Shown here: positions 34,421-45,252 of the stretch, in pieces
How positions within the stretch are numbered: the first letter of the stretch is position 1
How the letters are laid out: every line of letters starts with the position of its first letter
Source: Lactobacillaceae bacterium
GTDB taxonomy: Bacteria; Bacillota; Bacilli; Lactobacillales; Lactobacillaceae
Reading direction: 5' to 3'
Length of the DNA stretch: 64,000 bases
NCBI GenBank assembly: GCA_031289015.1
Contig: JAITQG010000003.1
Coordinates: 1 to 64,000 of the forward strand
The notes under the pieces: generated by a model
Database searches by the model: none
The model's input: only the letters and a program-made list of their open reading frames with translations
Told to the model about the DNA's origin: nothing
Translations under genes and position numbers: made by a program

Positions 34421-34449
34421 ATAATAACACCTAATGTAAGCGCTTACAA
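34421..34449 (-). promoter_or_regulatory. Promoter with a perfect cre palindrome over the -35
   Basis: TGTAAGCGCTTACA (34435-34448) is a perfect match to the palindromic CcpA site. It overlaps a -35 TTGTAA that is 17 nt from a -10 TATTAT on the minus strand. It lies just after the 3' end of the Gfo/Idh gene and points away from any intact gene. Confidence 0.6.
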
Positions 34450-34468
34450 GTATTATCTATATTTCCCT

Positions 34469-35518
34469 TTATAATTCCTTAACATGTGGTCCATTATTCG
34501 GATAACCACCGGCTAGAATCGTGATAACCGCGCGGATTTGTTCATCACTAACTAATTTAGGTTGATCATGGGCAATGCTCTCAAACACCGTATCATAGAC
34601 CATCCCGTAGTCGCCTGGCACAGTTGGAATAACTTTTTCCAACCGATCCCCATTTTGATTATAGTAAACAACTTGGCCATAATCTTGTGGGGCATCTGCA
34701 CCGAACCCTTGGTCACCAGGCATGATTCCCGTCTTCAAGTCATACTCTTGTTGATCAATGTTGTATTTGATGTACGTCCCCTTCGTCCCGTGCAACAACC
34801 ACTTTGGATAATGGGTTGCAGCGAGCTCAGTGGCTTGCACAGTTGCTTTGAAGGCATCTGGGTAGAACATCCCCACTTCAAATTGATCATCAATTTCAGC
34901 CACTTTCAATCGAGTAGCGCGTAAATCATAACTAACCTTTTGGGGTGTGCCAAACAAAGCCACGATTTGATCAACCAAGTGCACGCCATGGCCATACCAA
35001 GCCCCATCGATCGGTGTCCCAGTGGCTTGGCCGGCTTCTGGCCGATAATGGTCCATGTGTAATTCCAATTCAACTGGACGTCCAACGTAACCAGCCTTTA
35101 AAACATGTTGGATGGTCAAATAGTCTGAGTCAAAGCGGCGATTTTGAAATGGCATCAACAAAAGCTTTTGCGCATTTGCCAAGGCAATCAATTCATCGGC
35201 TTCTGCTAGCGACGTGACCATCGGCTTATCCACCATCACGTTTTTGCCCGCCGTTAATAAAGTTTTGACCGTGGCAAAATGCGATGGCGCCGGCGTGACT
35301 ACGACCACCAAGTCGATAGTGTCATCATCAATGATTGTAGCTAAATCAGTTGAAAAAACGGTTCCCAGCGCTTCCCACTCGGCTTGTTGGTCAGGTCGCT
35401 TACCAAGGTGTGGTGTGACAATTCGAGTGACTTTAAACTTATCTAGGCGTTGTTTGATATATGGCAAATGGTAGCGATTAGTGCTCTTCCCAAAGCCGAC
35501 GTAGGCAATATTTAGCAT
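34469..35518 (-). CDS. Gfo/Idh/MocA-family oxidoreductase
   Basis: This 349-residue NAD(P)-dependent dehydrogenase has an N-terminal Rossmann fold (IAYVGFGKSTNRYHLPYI), the family motif KNVMVDKPMVTSLAEADEL near 90 (catalytic EKP-like lysine) and a C-terminal substrate domain containing GAWYGHGVHLVDQ with the catalytic histidine near 170. Members oxidise sugars or inositols; this one looks like the YvaA/IolW scyllo-inositol dehydrogenase branch, but the substrate is a guess. It is a single gene with an AAAGGAAC ribosome site. Confidence 0.85.
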   Translation of the reverse strand: MLNIAYVGFGKSTNRYHLPYIKQRLDKFKVTRIVTPHLGKRPDQQAEWEALGTVFSTDLATIIDDDTIDLVVVVTPAPSHFATVKTLLTAGKNVMVDKPMVTSLAEADELIALANAQKLLLMPFQNRRFDSDYLTIQHVLKAGYVGRPVELELHMDHYRPEAGQATGTPIDGAWYGHGVHLVDQIVALFGTPQKVSYDLRATRLKVAEIDDQFEVGMFYPDAFKATVQATELAATHYPKWLLHGTKGTYIKYNIDQQEYDLKTGIMPGDQGFGADAPQDYGQVVYYNQNGDRLEKVIPTVPGDYGMVYDTVFESIAHDQPKLVSDEQIRAVITILAGGYPNNGPHVKEL

Positions 35519-35648
35519 GGTGTTGTTCCTTTCATGTTACGCATTACTGTTAAGTTGCAAAATTATCTAGTGATTGCTTTTAATTATACTGTATCTCCTT
35601 AAAATCGCGGTAAATAAAAAATGCTAGACCGTAGCCCAGCATATTTGG

Positions 35649-36593
35649 TTAATCGTCAGCGTTACTTAAACGATATTCTTGTAAAATTCCTTCGCGGACA
35701 CCGGAAGCCGAAAAAATCACCTTTGGCGCATTTGTACTCTTGATTAAATTAATCAATGGTAACAAGCCCGACAAAATAATGTCGGCTCGATTGGCTTCAG
35801 CACCCATGATCTCAGCACGCTGAGCCAATGTCATCTTTGACATCGCTTCAAACGTCGCTAAGACATCTGCAGTCGTCATTTCATAACCATGAAAGTTTGA
35901 ATCCGCTGGCAAGCCATGCTTCAAGCGATCTAAGCGCGCTAATGAGCGGTTTGCGCCACCAAGTAAAATGATTGGTAATGAATCATCATCCCCATCACCA
36001 AGCCATGGCATATGCAAATATTGCTCAGAAACATATTTGTCAGCTTTGGCAAGTGCTTCTGGCGCTAAGACACCATCGGCATTAAGTCCAAATTTTTCTG
36101 ACAAATTAACTGCTCCAAACGGCAAACTAATAAAATTAGCGGCCATGCGATCTTCAATCCCAACCAGTTCCACGCTCGCCCCACCCGTATCAAGGAGCCA
36201 AGCGTCTGAGATATCAAGCGCTGAAACGGCACCAAGGTAGTCATAGTAGGCTTCTTGATCACCAGACAAGACGCGTAGTTCGACTTCGACAGCATCATAG
36301 ACTCGATCAACGAATTCGGCTTGATTGGTAGCTTCACGTACGGCAGCCGTGGCAATACCCATTACATCGATATTTTCATAAACCAAATAATCATTTCTGA
36401 ATTCAAGCAACGCATCAATTACACGTTGCATGGCCGTTTCCGTTAATTCGCCACCATTGGCGTCCATACCTTCAGCCAAGCGTGTATCTAACTTGCGGCG
36501 GACTAATTCAGTTGTTGTCCCATCCGGGTTGAATTCCTCGACAACCATCCGAGTTGAATTTGAACCCAGGTCAATCACTGCTAATTTTTGCAT
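35649..36593 (-). CDS. Ppx/GppA exopolyphosphatase-family protein
   Basis: The ATG four codons into the track ORF is preferred because GGAGATAATT lies before it, giving 314 residues. The actin-like ATPase fold starts AVIDLGSNSTRMVVEEF. GIATAAVREATN and LLDTGGASVELVGI near 140 are the phosphate-2 elements, and ILLGGANRSLARL follows. The short length, without the C-terminal HD-like part, matches Gram-positive Ppx proteins that cleave polyphosphate or pppGpp. It lies about 50 bases after trpS and may share its transcript. Confidence 0.87.
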   Translation of the reverse strand: MQKLAVIDLGSNSTRMVVEEFNPDGTTTELVRRKLDTRLAEGMDANGGELTETAMQRVIDALLEFRNDYLVYENIDVMGIATAAVREATNQAEFVDRVYDAVEVELRVLSGDQEAYYDYLGAVSALDISDAWLLDTGGASVELVGIEDRMAANFISLPFGAVNLSEKFGLNADGVLAPEALAKADKYVSEQYLHMPWLGDGDDDSLPIILLGGANRSLARLDRLKHGLPADSNFHGYEMTTADVLATFEAMSKMTLAQRAEIMGAEANRADIILSGLLPLINLIKSTNAPKVIFSASGVREGILQEYRLSNADD

Positions 36594-36641
36594 AATTATC
36601 TCCATGCTTATTTCGCGAACGTAGCTTTCAACCAGCGCGCC

Positions 36642-37679
<1,038 letters not shown>

Positions 37680-37720
37680 CTAGCTGATTAATTGATTGAT
37701 AATTTTTATTTGTCTGTTCT

Positions 37721-37749
37721 ATTTTAAGAGTTTTCAAGCATTTGTTCAA
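37721..37749 (-). promoter_or_regulatory. trpS promoter
   Basis: On the minus strand there is a -35 TTGAAC, a 17-nt spacer and a -10 TAAAAT. The leader to the start codon is about 55 nt and has no T-box features. Confidence 0.65.
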
Positions 37750-37818
37750 CCAAAGCATTCAATCTGGCCAACATTAGTTTGCACGAAGTCAGCAAAACGA
37801 CTAATAAATAAAACAAAA

Positions 37819-37850
37819 AACGGCGTTCATAAATTATTACAAACGCCGTT
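37819..37850 (-). terminator. Terminator after the KimA-like gene
   Basis: The 9-bp stem AACGGCGTT/AACGCCGTT is followed on the minus strand by TTTTTTGTTTT. It lies 5 bases after the permease stop. Confidence 0.8.
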
Positions 37851-37854
37851 AAAT

Positions 37855-39687
37855 TTATTGTTTAAGGTGGAAATAATAAGTCGCCACCGTAACATCGCGG
37901 CTAGCCAAGGCTGTGCGCAATCGCAAACTATTTTGATTATGCAAAGCTTGTTGCCATGGATAACGTGGCACAAATTGGGGAATCAAAATCGTTAAGCTAT
38001 GATTACGTTCCTTAGCACCTTTAGAAATTTCATCCACAAAGCGCAAGGCTGGTTCAGTGATTGAACGATATGACGAATGAATATCTACATAGCGGACATC
38101 TGGGAATTCGCGTTTGAATTCAACCCCCAAGCGATGTTCGCGTTCTGGGTTAGAATCAAAGGAAACGTGCATCGCAATGACTTTGTCCCCAATTGATTGT
38201 GAATAATCAACCGCTTCAGCCGTCACTCGCGTCAAATTGGAAACCAAAATAATGACGGTTGATCCATCATAACGATGCCGCTTGATTGGCTCTTGGGAAA
38301 TCACCTTCAACTGTTTGGCGATTAACCGATAGTGTTTGTTAATCATCAAAAACATCCGCAACAAAATCGGCATGATGATTAAATATGGCCAAACTGATGG
38401 GAAGTGTAACAAGAACAGCGTGACAACTAAGACGGCCGAAATTAAAGCCCCCACTAAATTGATAAACGCTTTACCCAACCAAATCCCATCACGGGTCCTA
38501 AACCAGTGAATAATCATGCCTGATTGAGACAACGTAAATGGCACAAAGACCCCGACCGCATACAAAGGAATCAAAGCTTCCGTTGAACCATGGAAAATCA
38601 AAATTAAAATAATTGACCCAATCGCCAATGATAAGATTCCATTTGAATAACCCAGCCGGTCACCCTTATCCATATAGATATGGGGCATGAATTTGTCTTT
38701 GGCCAAGTTAAAAGCTAGTTGTGGGAAGGCAGAGAACCCAGTATTAGCTGCAACCGCCAAAATCAAGGCCGTGGCTAATTGCAACAGGTAAAAGAAGACG
38801 CCGTGCCCAAATGTCATCATCCCAATTTGGGCTAAGACCGTGGTATGTTCGTTGGGTTTAATGCCATACCAATATGACAAGAAGGTAATCCCAGCAAAGA
38901 AGGCACCCAAAATCAAGGCCATGATGACCAAGGTTCCCGCGGCATTCTTAGGCTTGGGCTCTTTAAAATTAGGGACGGCATTAGAAATCGCCTCAACCCC
39001 AGTCAATGATGACGATCCACTTGAGAAGGCCTTCATGAAGAGCAACAAGGTCATGCCCTGGAATCCAGTCCCAACAGCCGCCGTGGCATGATATTCAACC
39101 TGCCCAGTCAAAATATTGTACAAGCCATACATAATCATCACTGAAATCATGATGATAAATGAATACACCGGAATCGTTAAGAAACTAGCTGACTCACGCA
39201 CGCCACGTAAATTAATGGCCATTAAAACCAAAACGATCACAATCGCTACTGGAATCGCATACGGCCGCCACGCCGGCACAGCAGACGTAATGGCTGATGT
39301 CCCAGCGGTGACTGATACGGCCACGGTCAGCATATAATCAACCAACAACGAGCCACCAGCCACTAAGCCAGGCATCTGACCCCAATTTGTCGTGGTCACA
39401 ACGTAGGCGCCACCACCCGATGGATACGCGTTAATAATTTGGCGATACGAAAGCGTTATCGCACCCAAAAGGACCAACACCAAGATGGCAATTGGCAATT
39501 GGAGCCACAAGGCTAATGAGCCCGCCATAATTAAGGCTGTTGTAATTTGTTCAGTTCCATACGCAACAGATGAGAGTGCATCAGACGACAACAGCGCCAA
39601 TGCTTTGCCCTTACTCAAATGTTGTGAACCTTCATCAAGGGTCTTGAGAGGCTTACCAATCAAAGCTCGCTTAAAATTGCGAAACAT
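37855..39687 (-). CDS. KimA/YdaO-like potassium (APC superfamily) permease
   Basis: This 610-residue membrane protein has about 12 membrane segments and a C-terminal cytosolic domain of about 150 residues (VIILVSNLTRVTAEAVDYSQ...), the layout of Bacillus KimA (607 residues), a high-affinity K+ importer. The N-terminus (KTLDEGSQHLSKGKALALLSSDALSSVAYG) and YPSGGGAYVV are family hallmarks. In Bacillus both expression and activity respond to c-di-AMP; no ydaO-type riboswitch is seen in the 150-base upstream region here. An amino-acid permease role is the alternative. Confidence 0.8.
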   Translation of the reverse strand: MFRNFKRALIGKPLKTLDEGSQHLSKGKALALLSSDALSSVAYGTEQITTALIMAGSLALWLQLPIAILVLVLLGAITLSYRQIINAYPSGGGAYVVTTTNWGQMPGLVAGGSLLVDYMLTVAVSVTAGTSAITSAVPAWRPYAIPVAIVIVLVLMAINLRGVRESASFLTIPVYSFIIMISVMIMYGLYNILTGQVEYHATAAVGTGFQGMTLLLFMKAFSSGSSSLTGVEAISNAVPNFKEPKPKNAAGTLVIMALILGAFFAGITFLSYWYGIKPNEHTTVLAQIGMMTFGHGVFFYLLQLATALILAVAANTGFSAFPQLAFNLAKDKFMPHIYMDKGDRLGYSNGILSLAIGSIILILIFHGSTEALIPLYAVGVFVPFTLSQSGMIIHWFRTRDGIWLGKAFINLVGALISAVLVVTLFLLHFPSVWPYLIIMPILLRMFLMINKHYRLIAKQLKVISQEPIKRHRYDGSTVIILVSNLTRVTAEAVDYSQSIGDKVIAMHVSFDSNPEREHRLGVEFKREFPDVRYVDIHSSYRSITEPALRFVDEISKGAKERNHSLTILIPQFVPRYPWQQALHNQNSLRLRTALASRDVTVATYYFHLKQ

Positions 39688-39834
39688 AATTTTACTCCTA
39701 ATTGATGTAAATAATTTAGCTCTACTACAGCATAATTTACAATCGTTTGCTACAAAGTGTAATTTTAGTCTCTTTAATCGTATTTGTCTATTTTCATTAT
39801 TTCAAAATTTTTAAATTAATTAAATACAGCAAAA

Positions 39835-39865
39835 AACGGTAGCACCATTTACTGATGCTACCGTT
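39835..39865 (-). terminator. Terminator after the small basic protein gene
   Basis: The perfect 10-bp stem AACGGTAGCA/TGCTACCGTT is followed on the minus strand by TTTTTTGC. Confidence 0.8.
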
Positions 39866-39876
39866 ATGTTTATTGC

Positions 39877-39999
39877 TTACTTCTTGTTACCCATTGCCTT
39901 GCGAGCATCGTGCAAAGCCTTTAACGCGCGCTTACGGGTCTTGATATTAGGGCTAGTCATCTTCCGACGAGCTGAAGCCACATCCATACGTTCTGCCAT
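39877..39999 (-). CDS. Small basic protein, 40 residues (not in ORF track)
   Basis: The frame starts at an ATG behind AAGAGG and encodes 40 residues beginning MAERMDVASARRKM, with TSPNIKTRKRALKALHDARKA in the middle. About a third of it is Lys/Arg. It resembles the very short lactobacillal proteins annotated as putative metal homeostasis proteins, which share the SPNIKTRK core; that label is from memory and no function is shown. A strong terminator follows. It lies between uvrA and the K+ permease. Confidence 0.75.
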   Translation of the reverse strand: MAERMDVASARRKMTSPNIKTRKRALKALHDARKAMGNKK

Positions 40000-40088
40000 G
40001 GTTGGATACCTCTTTATAATTTTTTGATTACTTACAAGAGATTAGTATACTCAACTCCATTCATGTGCACAAGCAAAAAGGGTGCGCC

Positions 40089-42938
40089 TTATTTGGCAGC
40101 CTTAGCACGCGCCTTATCACGTTTGATAATCGGCGCTAAATACTGCCCCGTATATGACTTTTTGACCTTGGCAATCGCTTCTGGTGTCCCTGTTGCAATG
40201 ACAGTTCCACCAGCTTGCCCACCTTCTGGCCCCATATCAATCACCCAGTCTGCAGTTTTGATAACGTCCAAATTGTGTTCGATCACCAAAACAGTATTGC
40301 CACCATCCACGAGGCGTTGCAAAACTTCTAACAAGCGTGAAATATCATCTGTGTGTAAACCAGTCGTTGGTTCATCCAAAATATAGAACGTCTTACCCGT
40401 CGAGCGGCGTTGGAGTTCAGAAGCCAGCTTCATCCGTTGGGCTTCTCCACCAGACAAAGTTGTCGCTGCTTGACCCAAGGTTACATACCCCAGCCCAACA
40501 TCGACAATCGTTTGTAACTTACGGCGGATTTTAGGCATGGCTGCAAAGTACTCAAGCGCCTTATCAGCTGTGAGCTCCAACACTTGGGAAATATTCAAGC
40601 CACGATACGTAACTTCCAGGGTTTCTGTATTAAAACGCGTCCCCCCACAGACCTCACACTTGACGTACACATCAGGCAAGAAGTTCATCTCAATCTTTAA
40701 TACGCCATCACCCTTACAAGCCTCACAACGGCCACCCTTAGTATTAAACGAGAACCGGCCCTTCTTATACCCACGTAACTTGGCTTCGTTAGTTTGGGCA
40801 AACAATTCACGAATATCGTCAAAGACGCCAGTATAAGTTGCTGGATTTGAACGGGGCGTCCGACCGATGGGGCTTTGGTCAATATCGATCAACTTATCGA
40901 TGTTTTCTAAGCCGGTCAAAGTCTTGTATTTACCAGGCTTTTCGGAATTACCGTTCATTTCATGCTTAATCGCCCGCTTTAAAATCGTATTGATTAACGT
41001 TGACTTACCAGAACCCGACACCCCAGTAACAGCGATGAATTTGGCTAATGGAAAATCAACATCGACATTCTTTAGATTATTTTCGGTTGCGCCTGTCAAT
41101 GAAAGTTGTAAATCATTGCCAGCCCGTCGTTTAGTTGGCACCGGAATAAACCGTTGCCCGGTTAAATATTGACCCGTCAACGAATTAGGATTAGCTTCAA
41201 TCTCAGCAGGTGTTCCCACGGCCATGATTTCACCACCTAAATCACCAGCCCCCGGTCCAACATCGACAATGAAATCAGCCGCGCGCATCGTATCTTCATC
41301 GTGTTCAACCACAATTAAAGTATTCCCTAAATCACGCATCGCCTTCAATGACGAAATTAACCGATCATTATCGCGTTGGTGCAAGCCAATTGATGGTTCG
41401 TCTAAGACATACATCACACCCGATAGATTTGAGCCAATTTGCGTGGCCAACCGAATCCGTTGTGCTTCACCACCCGAAAGTGTTCGTGCTGAACGTGATA
41501 GCGTGAGATAATTTAAGCCCACATTTTGTAAAAACGTCAGCCGATCTTTAATTTCTTTGACAATCGGCCGCGCAATTTCAGCATCTTGTTCACCAAACGT
41601 CACTTGTTCAAAAAAGGTCAACTCTTCATCAATTGGCATTTCTGAAATTTGACCAATATGCTTATCGTTAACCTTAACGGACAAAGCACCTGGGTTCAAA
41701 CGGTATCCATGACAATCCGGACATTGTAACTCGTTCATATACATCCGCATTTGCTCGCGCGTGAAGTCGGAATTTGACTCCCTAAACCGGCGATCAATAT
41801 TGTTGATGACTCCTTCAAATTCGACATCGACATCCCGAACCCCACCAAAGTCATTTTCGTAATGAAAATGAAATTTCTTAAGTCGTGAGCCATACAAAAC
41901 CATGTCTTCTTGTTCAGCCGTCAAATCAGCAAAAGCAATATCCATTGGAATGCCGTTTTGTTCGCAAAATTGGCGCAACATCTCTGGATAATAACTCGAT
42001 GAAATGGGGTTCCAAGCAGCCAATGCGCCTTCTTGGAGGGTTTTAGTCTTATCAGGGATTACCAAGTCCAAATCGACTTCAAGCTTAAGCCCTAGGCCAC
42101 CACACCCCGGACACGCTCCCAACGGGGCATTGAACGAAAATAGCGCTGGTTCTAACTTACCCACCCCAAAGTTTTTTAATTCCCCGGTGTAATGGTCAGA
42201 GAATTTGATTTGTTCACCATCGATGACATCAGCAATGACGACCCCATCGGCCATGCGTAGAGCCGATTCAAATGATTCAAATAATCGAGCATGCGCACCG
42301 TCACGCAAAACTATCCGGTCAACGACAATGGCCACATCGTGATATTTATTTTTTTCCAAATCAAAAGTTTCAGCGATATCGTGCATTTCGCCATCTACCA
42401 ACACGCGCACAAAACCTTCTTTTTTAATCTTCTCAAACACGGTCGCATGTGAACCACGTTTGTGTTCAATAATCGGCGACAAAACTTGCAACCGCGTGCC
42501 TTCAGCAAGGTGTGTGTTCAAGTAATTCAACATTTGATCAATTGAAACTTTAACAATCGTGCCGTCAGCTGCGGCGTCAGGCTTACCAACTCGCGCAAAT
42601 AACAACCGATAGTAGTCATTAATTTCCGTCACGGTTCCCACTGTTGACCGTGGATTTTTTGACGTCGTTTTTTGGTCAATCGAAATCGCTGGACTCAAGC
42701 CGTCAATCGAATCAACGTCTGGCTTATCCATTTGGCCCAAAAATTGACGCGCATAGGCTGACAAGCTCTCAACATAGCGCCGTTGACCTTCAGCATAGAG
42801 CGTATCAAAGGCGAGCGAACTTTTCCCAGAGCCCGACAAACCGGTCATAACCACGAACTTATCACGTGGAATGGTAACGTCTACATTTTTTAAATTATGT
42901 GCTCGTGCACCGTGAATGGTGATAAAATCATTTGCCAT
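40089..42938 (-). CDS. uvrA: Excinuclease ABC subunit A
   Basis: This 949-residue DNA damage-recognition ATPase of nucleotide excision repair has two ABC modules: Walker [10 protein letters not shown] near 33 with signature [12 protein letters not shown], and GVSGSGKST near 635 with [12 protein letters not shown]. Zinc-finger cysteines are seen in [16 protein letters not shown] and CEACKGDG...CEVCGG. The partner uvrB is not in the window. No LexA-type box was found upstream. Confidence 0.97.
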   Translation of the reverse strand: MANDFITIHGARAHNLKNVDVTIPRDKFVVMTGLSGSGKSSLAFDTLYAEGQRRYVESLSAYARQFLGQMDKPDVDSIDGLSPAISIDQKTTSKNPRSTVGTVTEINDYYRLLFARVGKPDAAADGTIVKVSIDQMLNYLNTHLAEGTRLQVLSPIIEHKRGSHATVFEKIKKEGFVRVLVDGEMHDIAETFDLEKNKYHDVAIVVDRIVLRDGAHARLFESFESALRMADGVVIADVIDGEQIKFSDHYTGELKNFGVGKLEPALFSFNAPLGACPGCGGLGLKLEVDLDLVIPDKTKTLQEGALAAWNPISSSYYPEMLRQFCEQNGIPMDIAFADLTAEQEDMVLYGSRLKKFHFHYENDFGGVRDVDVEFEGVINNIDRRFRESNSDFTREQMRMYMNELQCPDCHGYRLNPGALSVKVNDKHIGQISEMPIDEELTFFEQVTFGEQDAEIARPIVKEIKDRLTFLQNVGLNYLTLSRSARTLSGGEAQRIRLATQIGSNLSGVMYVLDEPSIGLHQRDNDRLISSLKAMRDLGNTLIVVEHDEDTMRAADFIVDVGPGAGDLGGEIMAVGTPAEIEANPNSLTGQYLTGQRFIPVPTKRRAGNDLQLSLTGATENNLKNVDVDFPLAKFIAVTGVSGSGKSTLINTILKRAIKHEMNGNSEKPGKYKTLTGLENIDKLIDIDQSPIGRTPRSNPATYTGVFDDIRELFAQTNEAKLRGYKKGRFSFNTKGGRCEACKGDGVLKIEMNFLPDVYVKCEVCGGTRFNTETLEVTYRGLNISQVLELTADKALEYFAAMPKIRRKLQTIVDVGLGYVTLGQAATTLSGGEAQRMKLASELQRRSTGKTFYILDEPTTGLHTDDISRLLEVLQRLVDGGNTVLVIEHNLDVIKTADWVIDMGPEGGQAGGTVIATGTPEAIAKVKKSYTGQYLAPIIKRDKARAKAAK

Positions 42939-43017
42939 AATATCCCCTTTTCTGTGTTTCCAATTACTATTTATTATATACGAAATAGGGCTTACAAGAT
43001 ATTCCCCATACTTGTGC

Positions 43018-43863
43018 TTAGTTTAGCTGTACCGCGGCCCAATATGTGTCTAAGGCTTTAGTTGGCCCGGTCATCAATCCAATTTGCGTCAATAATAACT
43101 GCTTAGTTTTAGCATCCAAATCTGTGGTGGCTAAATTTTTTGGCGTAATAAAATATTTTGCACCACCAACTTCCCAATTTCCATCTTGCATATCTTCAGC
43201 ATCAAAACTAGCTTGCCGGATAATTGTGGCGGGCAAATTGGCAACCATGTTCGCAAAATCAAATTTACTAATCAGCGTGCGGATATTGGCCTGTTGATTA
43301 GTTTGAAAAGCGCCAAATTGAGCTTGGACCGTGGCTGCTAGATAGTGGTTAAATTGGGCGGGTTCTGAAAGCTCCAAATCCCATTCGGCATAATACAAAT
43401 AGTCAGCCATGGGCTTGAGCAAGCTCAACATCGCCTGAAATTGCGCTTGTGAAGCAAAATACCACGAACTATGGGCAAATACAATCGCATCAAAATGACG
43501 CCCTGCTAAGACCTGGGCATCGACTAATAAATCAGTATTAAAATACGCCGTGATGTTGGCTCCAATGGCTGATTGTTGTAGATAATGCATCCCCTGCCCG
43601 ATCGTAAACGGTGCCCCATAGACTTCTGGTGCAATATCAATGGCCGTTACTGAACCAGTTGCCCCCACTGTATAAGCCAAAGCCGCTGTCATATCACCTT
43701 GGCCCGACCCGATTTCTAAAATATGCATGCCTGGTTTAATTTGCCAAGCATCGATTAATTTAACGCGATGTTTCGTTTGAATTAATTGAATATCATCAGC
43801 AGCCTCATGCGCACCGTGAAACATGTGCGCCGTGATTGCTGCAACGCGGTTTTGTGTTGTCAT
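43018..43863 (-). CDS. Class I SAM-dependent methyltransferase
   Basis: This 281-residue protein has a Rossmann-type SAM site: motif I HILEIGSGQGDMTAALA near 48 and a post-I acidic residue in SVTAIDIAPE near 72. The region FDAIVFAHSSWYF is motif IV-like. The substrate is unknown. It precedes a DUF1810 gene on the opposite side with convergent-free spacing and has a TTGGAGA ribosome site. Confidence 0.8.
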   Translation of the reverse strand: MTTQNRVAAITAHMFHGAHEAADDIQLIQTKHRVKLIDAWQIKPGMHILEIGSGQGDMTAALAYTVGATGSVTAIDIAPEVYGAPFTIGQGMHYLQQSAIGANITAYFNTDLLVDAQVLAGRHFDAIVFAHSSWYFASQAQFQAMLSLLKPMADYLYYAEWDLELSEPAQFNHYLAATVQAQFGAFQTNQQANIRTLISKFDFANMVANLPATIIRQASFDAEDMQDGNWEVGGAKYFITPKNLATTDLDAKTKQLLLTQIGLMTGPTKALDTYWAAVQLN

Positions 43864-43877
43864 CTTAAATCTCCAAA

Positions 43878-44309
43878 TTATAAGGCTTGCAAAGTTTTTA
43901 CGTCGGCCTGGCCTGCAAAGTACTTATCAAGCCCGGCAGTATATAAATCAGCTGGATTGGCAACTGCCTCAAATAACGTCCATGAAGAACGTAATTTTTC
44001 AGCATCAACAGCACCCATCACAGCAACCGGATCATTGGTTGGTAATGCGAGCAAGACTTTAGTGGCTTCTTCTAGGCGGGCCGCTAAATTATCATCAGCC
44101 AAATAGCGCGCAGCCTCCATGCGGTTTTTGATACCATAGTACTTAGCCCGCTCGGATTTACCTAAACTAGCCAACTGCGGAAAAACCCACCACATCCAAT
44201 GTGTGGCCTTTTGGCCCAGCTTTAGTTCCGAAATCGCCGTTAAATAACTATCATCGGCATCTTGTGCATCAAGAAACCGCCTAACTTCATGTATTGCCTT
44301 GGGATTCAT
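43878..44309 (-). CDS. DUF1810 family protein
   Basis: This 143-residue protein has the family pattern RFLDAQ near the N-terminus, ELKLGQKATHWMWWVFPQL near 29 and YGIKNRMEAARYL. It is small, soluble and of unknown function. It lies 14 bases upstream of the methyltransferase start on the same strand, so the two are probably co-transcribed. Confidence 0.82.
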   Translation of the reverse strand: MNPKAIHEVRRFLDAQDADDSYLTAISELKLGQKATHWMWWVFPQLASLGKSERAKYYGIKNRMEAARYLADDNLAARLEEATKVLLALPTNDPVAVMGAVDAEKLRSSWTLFEAVANPADLYTAGLDKYFAGQADVKTLQAL

Positions 44310-44427
44310 TTTAATGCTCCATTTCTATTATTTGACTAAGGATTGTTAAGTAATCACAGCTGGAATTTCATATCGGCCGTTTTTTTGGTACAATTAATGA
44401 CATAAACTCAACAGAAAGTGTGCGACC

Positions 44428-44751
44428 ATGACAAAATCAAAGGTCATCGACACAATTAAATATATCTCAACCCATCTTGCGTCAATTATCTTAATGATCT
44501 TTGGCGTAATTTTTGCTGGCATCGCGTTGACTGCGCTGATTGTCTTTGTTGAAGAAGTGGTCGTCTTTATTTGGAAAGGCCGCCTGATTAACAGTTATAC
44601 CAACACCTATGGTAATGCCGTGTACGTTTTATTTTGGCATTGGCTATTAATTTTCTTGTTCATCTCGTATTGGGCCGCCCTAGATGTCTTTTTACCAAAA
44701 AATAAAGATCGTGTGGCTTTGAATATTGATTTTAACACACCTCAGAAATAA
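44428..44751 (+). CDS. Small two-TM membrane protein, unknown
   Basis: This 107-residue protein has two hydrophobic segments (HLASIILMIFGVIFAGIALTALIVFV and VLFWHWLLIFLFISYWAALDVFL) and a polar C-terminus. A GAAAGTG ribosome site lies upstream and a strong terminator about 17 bases after the stop supports a real gene. No family is recognised. Confidence 0.65.
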   Translation: MTKSKVIDTIKYISTHLASIILMIFGVIFAGIALTALIVFVEEVVVFIWKGRLINSYTNTYGNAVYVLFWHWLLIFLFISYWAALDVFLPKNKDRVALNIDFNTPQK

Positions 44752-44767
44752 ACATGTCATCAATCAC

Positions 44768-44803
44768 AAAAATAGGCCGGGACTTTTGTCCCAGCCTATT
44801 TTT
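44768..44803. terminator. Bidirectional terminator between convergent genes
   Basis: The stem AATAGGC.GGGAC/GTCCC.GCCTATT has A-rich and T-rich flanks and serves both neighbouring genes. Confidence 0.8.
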
Positions 44804-44807
44804 TTAA

Positions 44808-45122
44808 TTAAATTGTGTGCACATCAACTCCAGTGACCGACGCGTTTTCATCAAACGCTGAGACAGTCACATATTCGACGTCCGTTAAGCCTAATTCATC
44901 TGCTAAATGATTGCGCAATTTTGCGACTTCTTGCTTAACTGATTCCATTGATGACTTGGCGTCAAAATCTAAGGTTGCTTTCAAAAATGGATAGCTACCC
45001 TCTTTGTAAAAAGTTGCTGATGAACAATCGCTGGCAATTGTGCTACCAGAAATCGCTTGGGCTTCAGGGGCGGCTGATTTGAAAATAGCTTGGGCCTTAT
45101 TGTACTTAAGTTCTTCATTCAT
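44808..45122 (-). CDS. Small acidic cytosolic protein, unknown
   Basis: This 104-residue protein has no signal peptide or membrane segment. It has two halves: an N-terminal part with a single cysteine (ASDCSSATFYKEGSYPFLKATLDFD) and a helical/beta C-terminal part (VAKLRNHLADELGLTDVEYVTVSAFDE). An AAAGGAGAC ribosome site and the shared terminator support the gene. No family is recognised. Confidence 0.65.
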   Translation of the reverse strand: MNEELKYNKAQAIFKSAAPEAQAISGSTIASDCSSATFYKEGSYPFLKATLDFDAKSSMESVKQEVAKLRNHLADELGLTDVEYVTVSAFDENASVTGVDVHTI

Positions 45123-45252
45123 AATATGGGTCTCCTTTCGAGATCATGGTTCAACTTACAAATAGTTACTGTTTTTAGAGTATGAACGTTATGATATTCG
45201 CGAAATATGCCTTTTTTATGAATCGCTGTTTTGTCTTATCAACTTCTTAATT

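Noticed and set aside
34271-34474. 67-aa plus-strand ORF in the intergenic region
   Set aside because: It has no ribosome site, an unusual Tyr/Leu/Ile-rich composition and no terminator; it lies antisense to the cre promoter.
39688-39834. c-di-AMP (ydaO) riboswitch before the KimA-like gene
   Set aside because: The upstream region is AT-rich and too short for the riboswitch, and none of its conserved segments are visible.
42939-43017. SOS (LexA) box before uvrA
   Set aside because: No CGAACATATGTTCG-like palindrome was found in the short upstream region.
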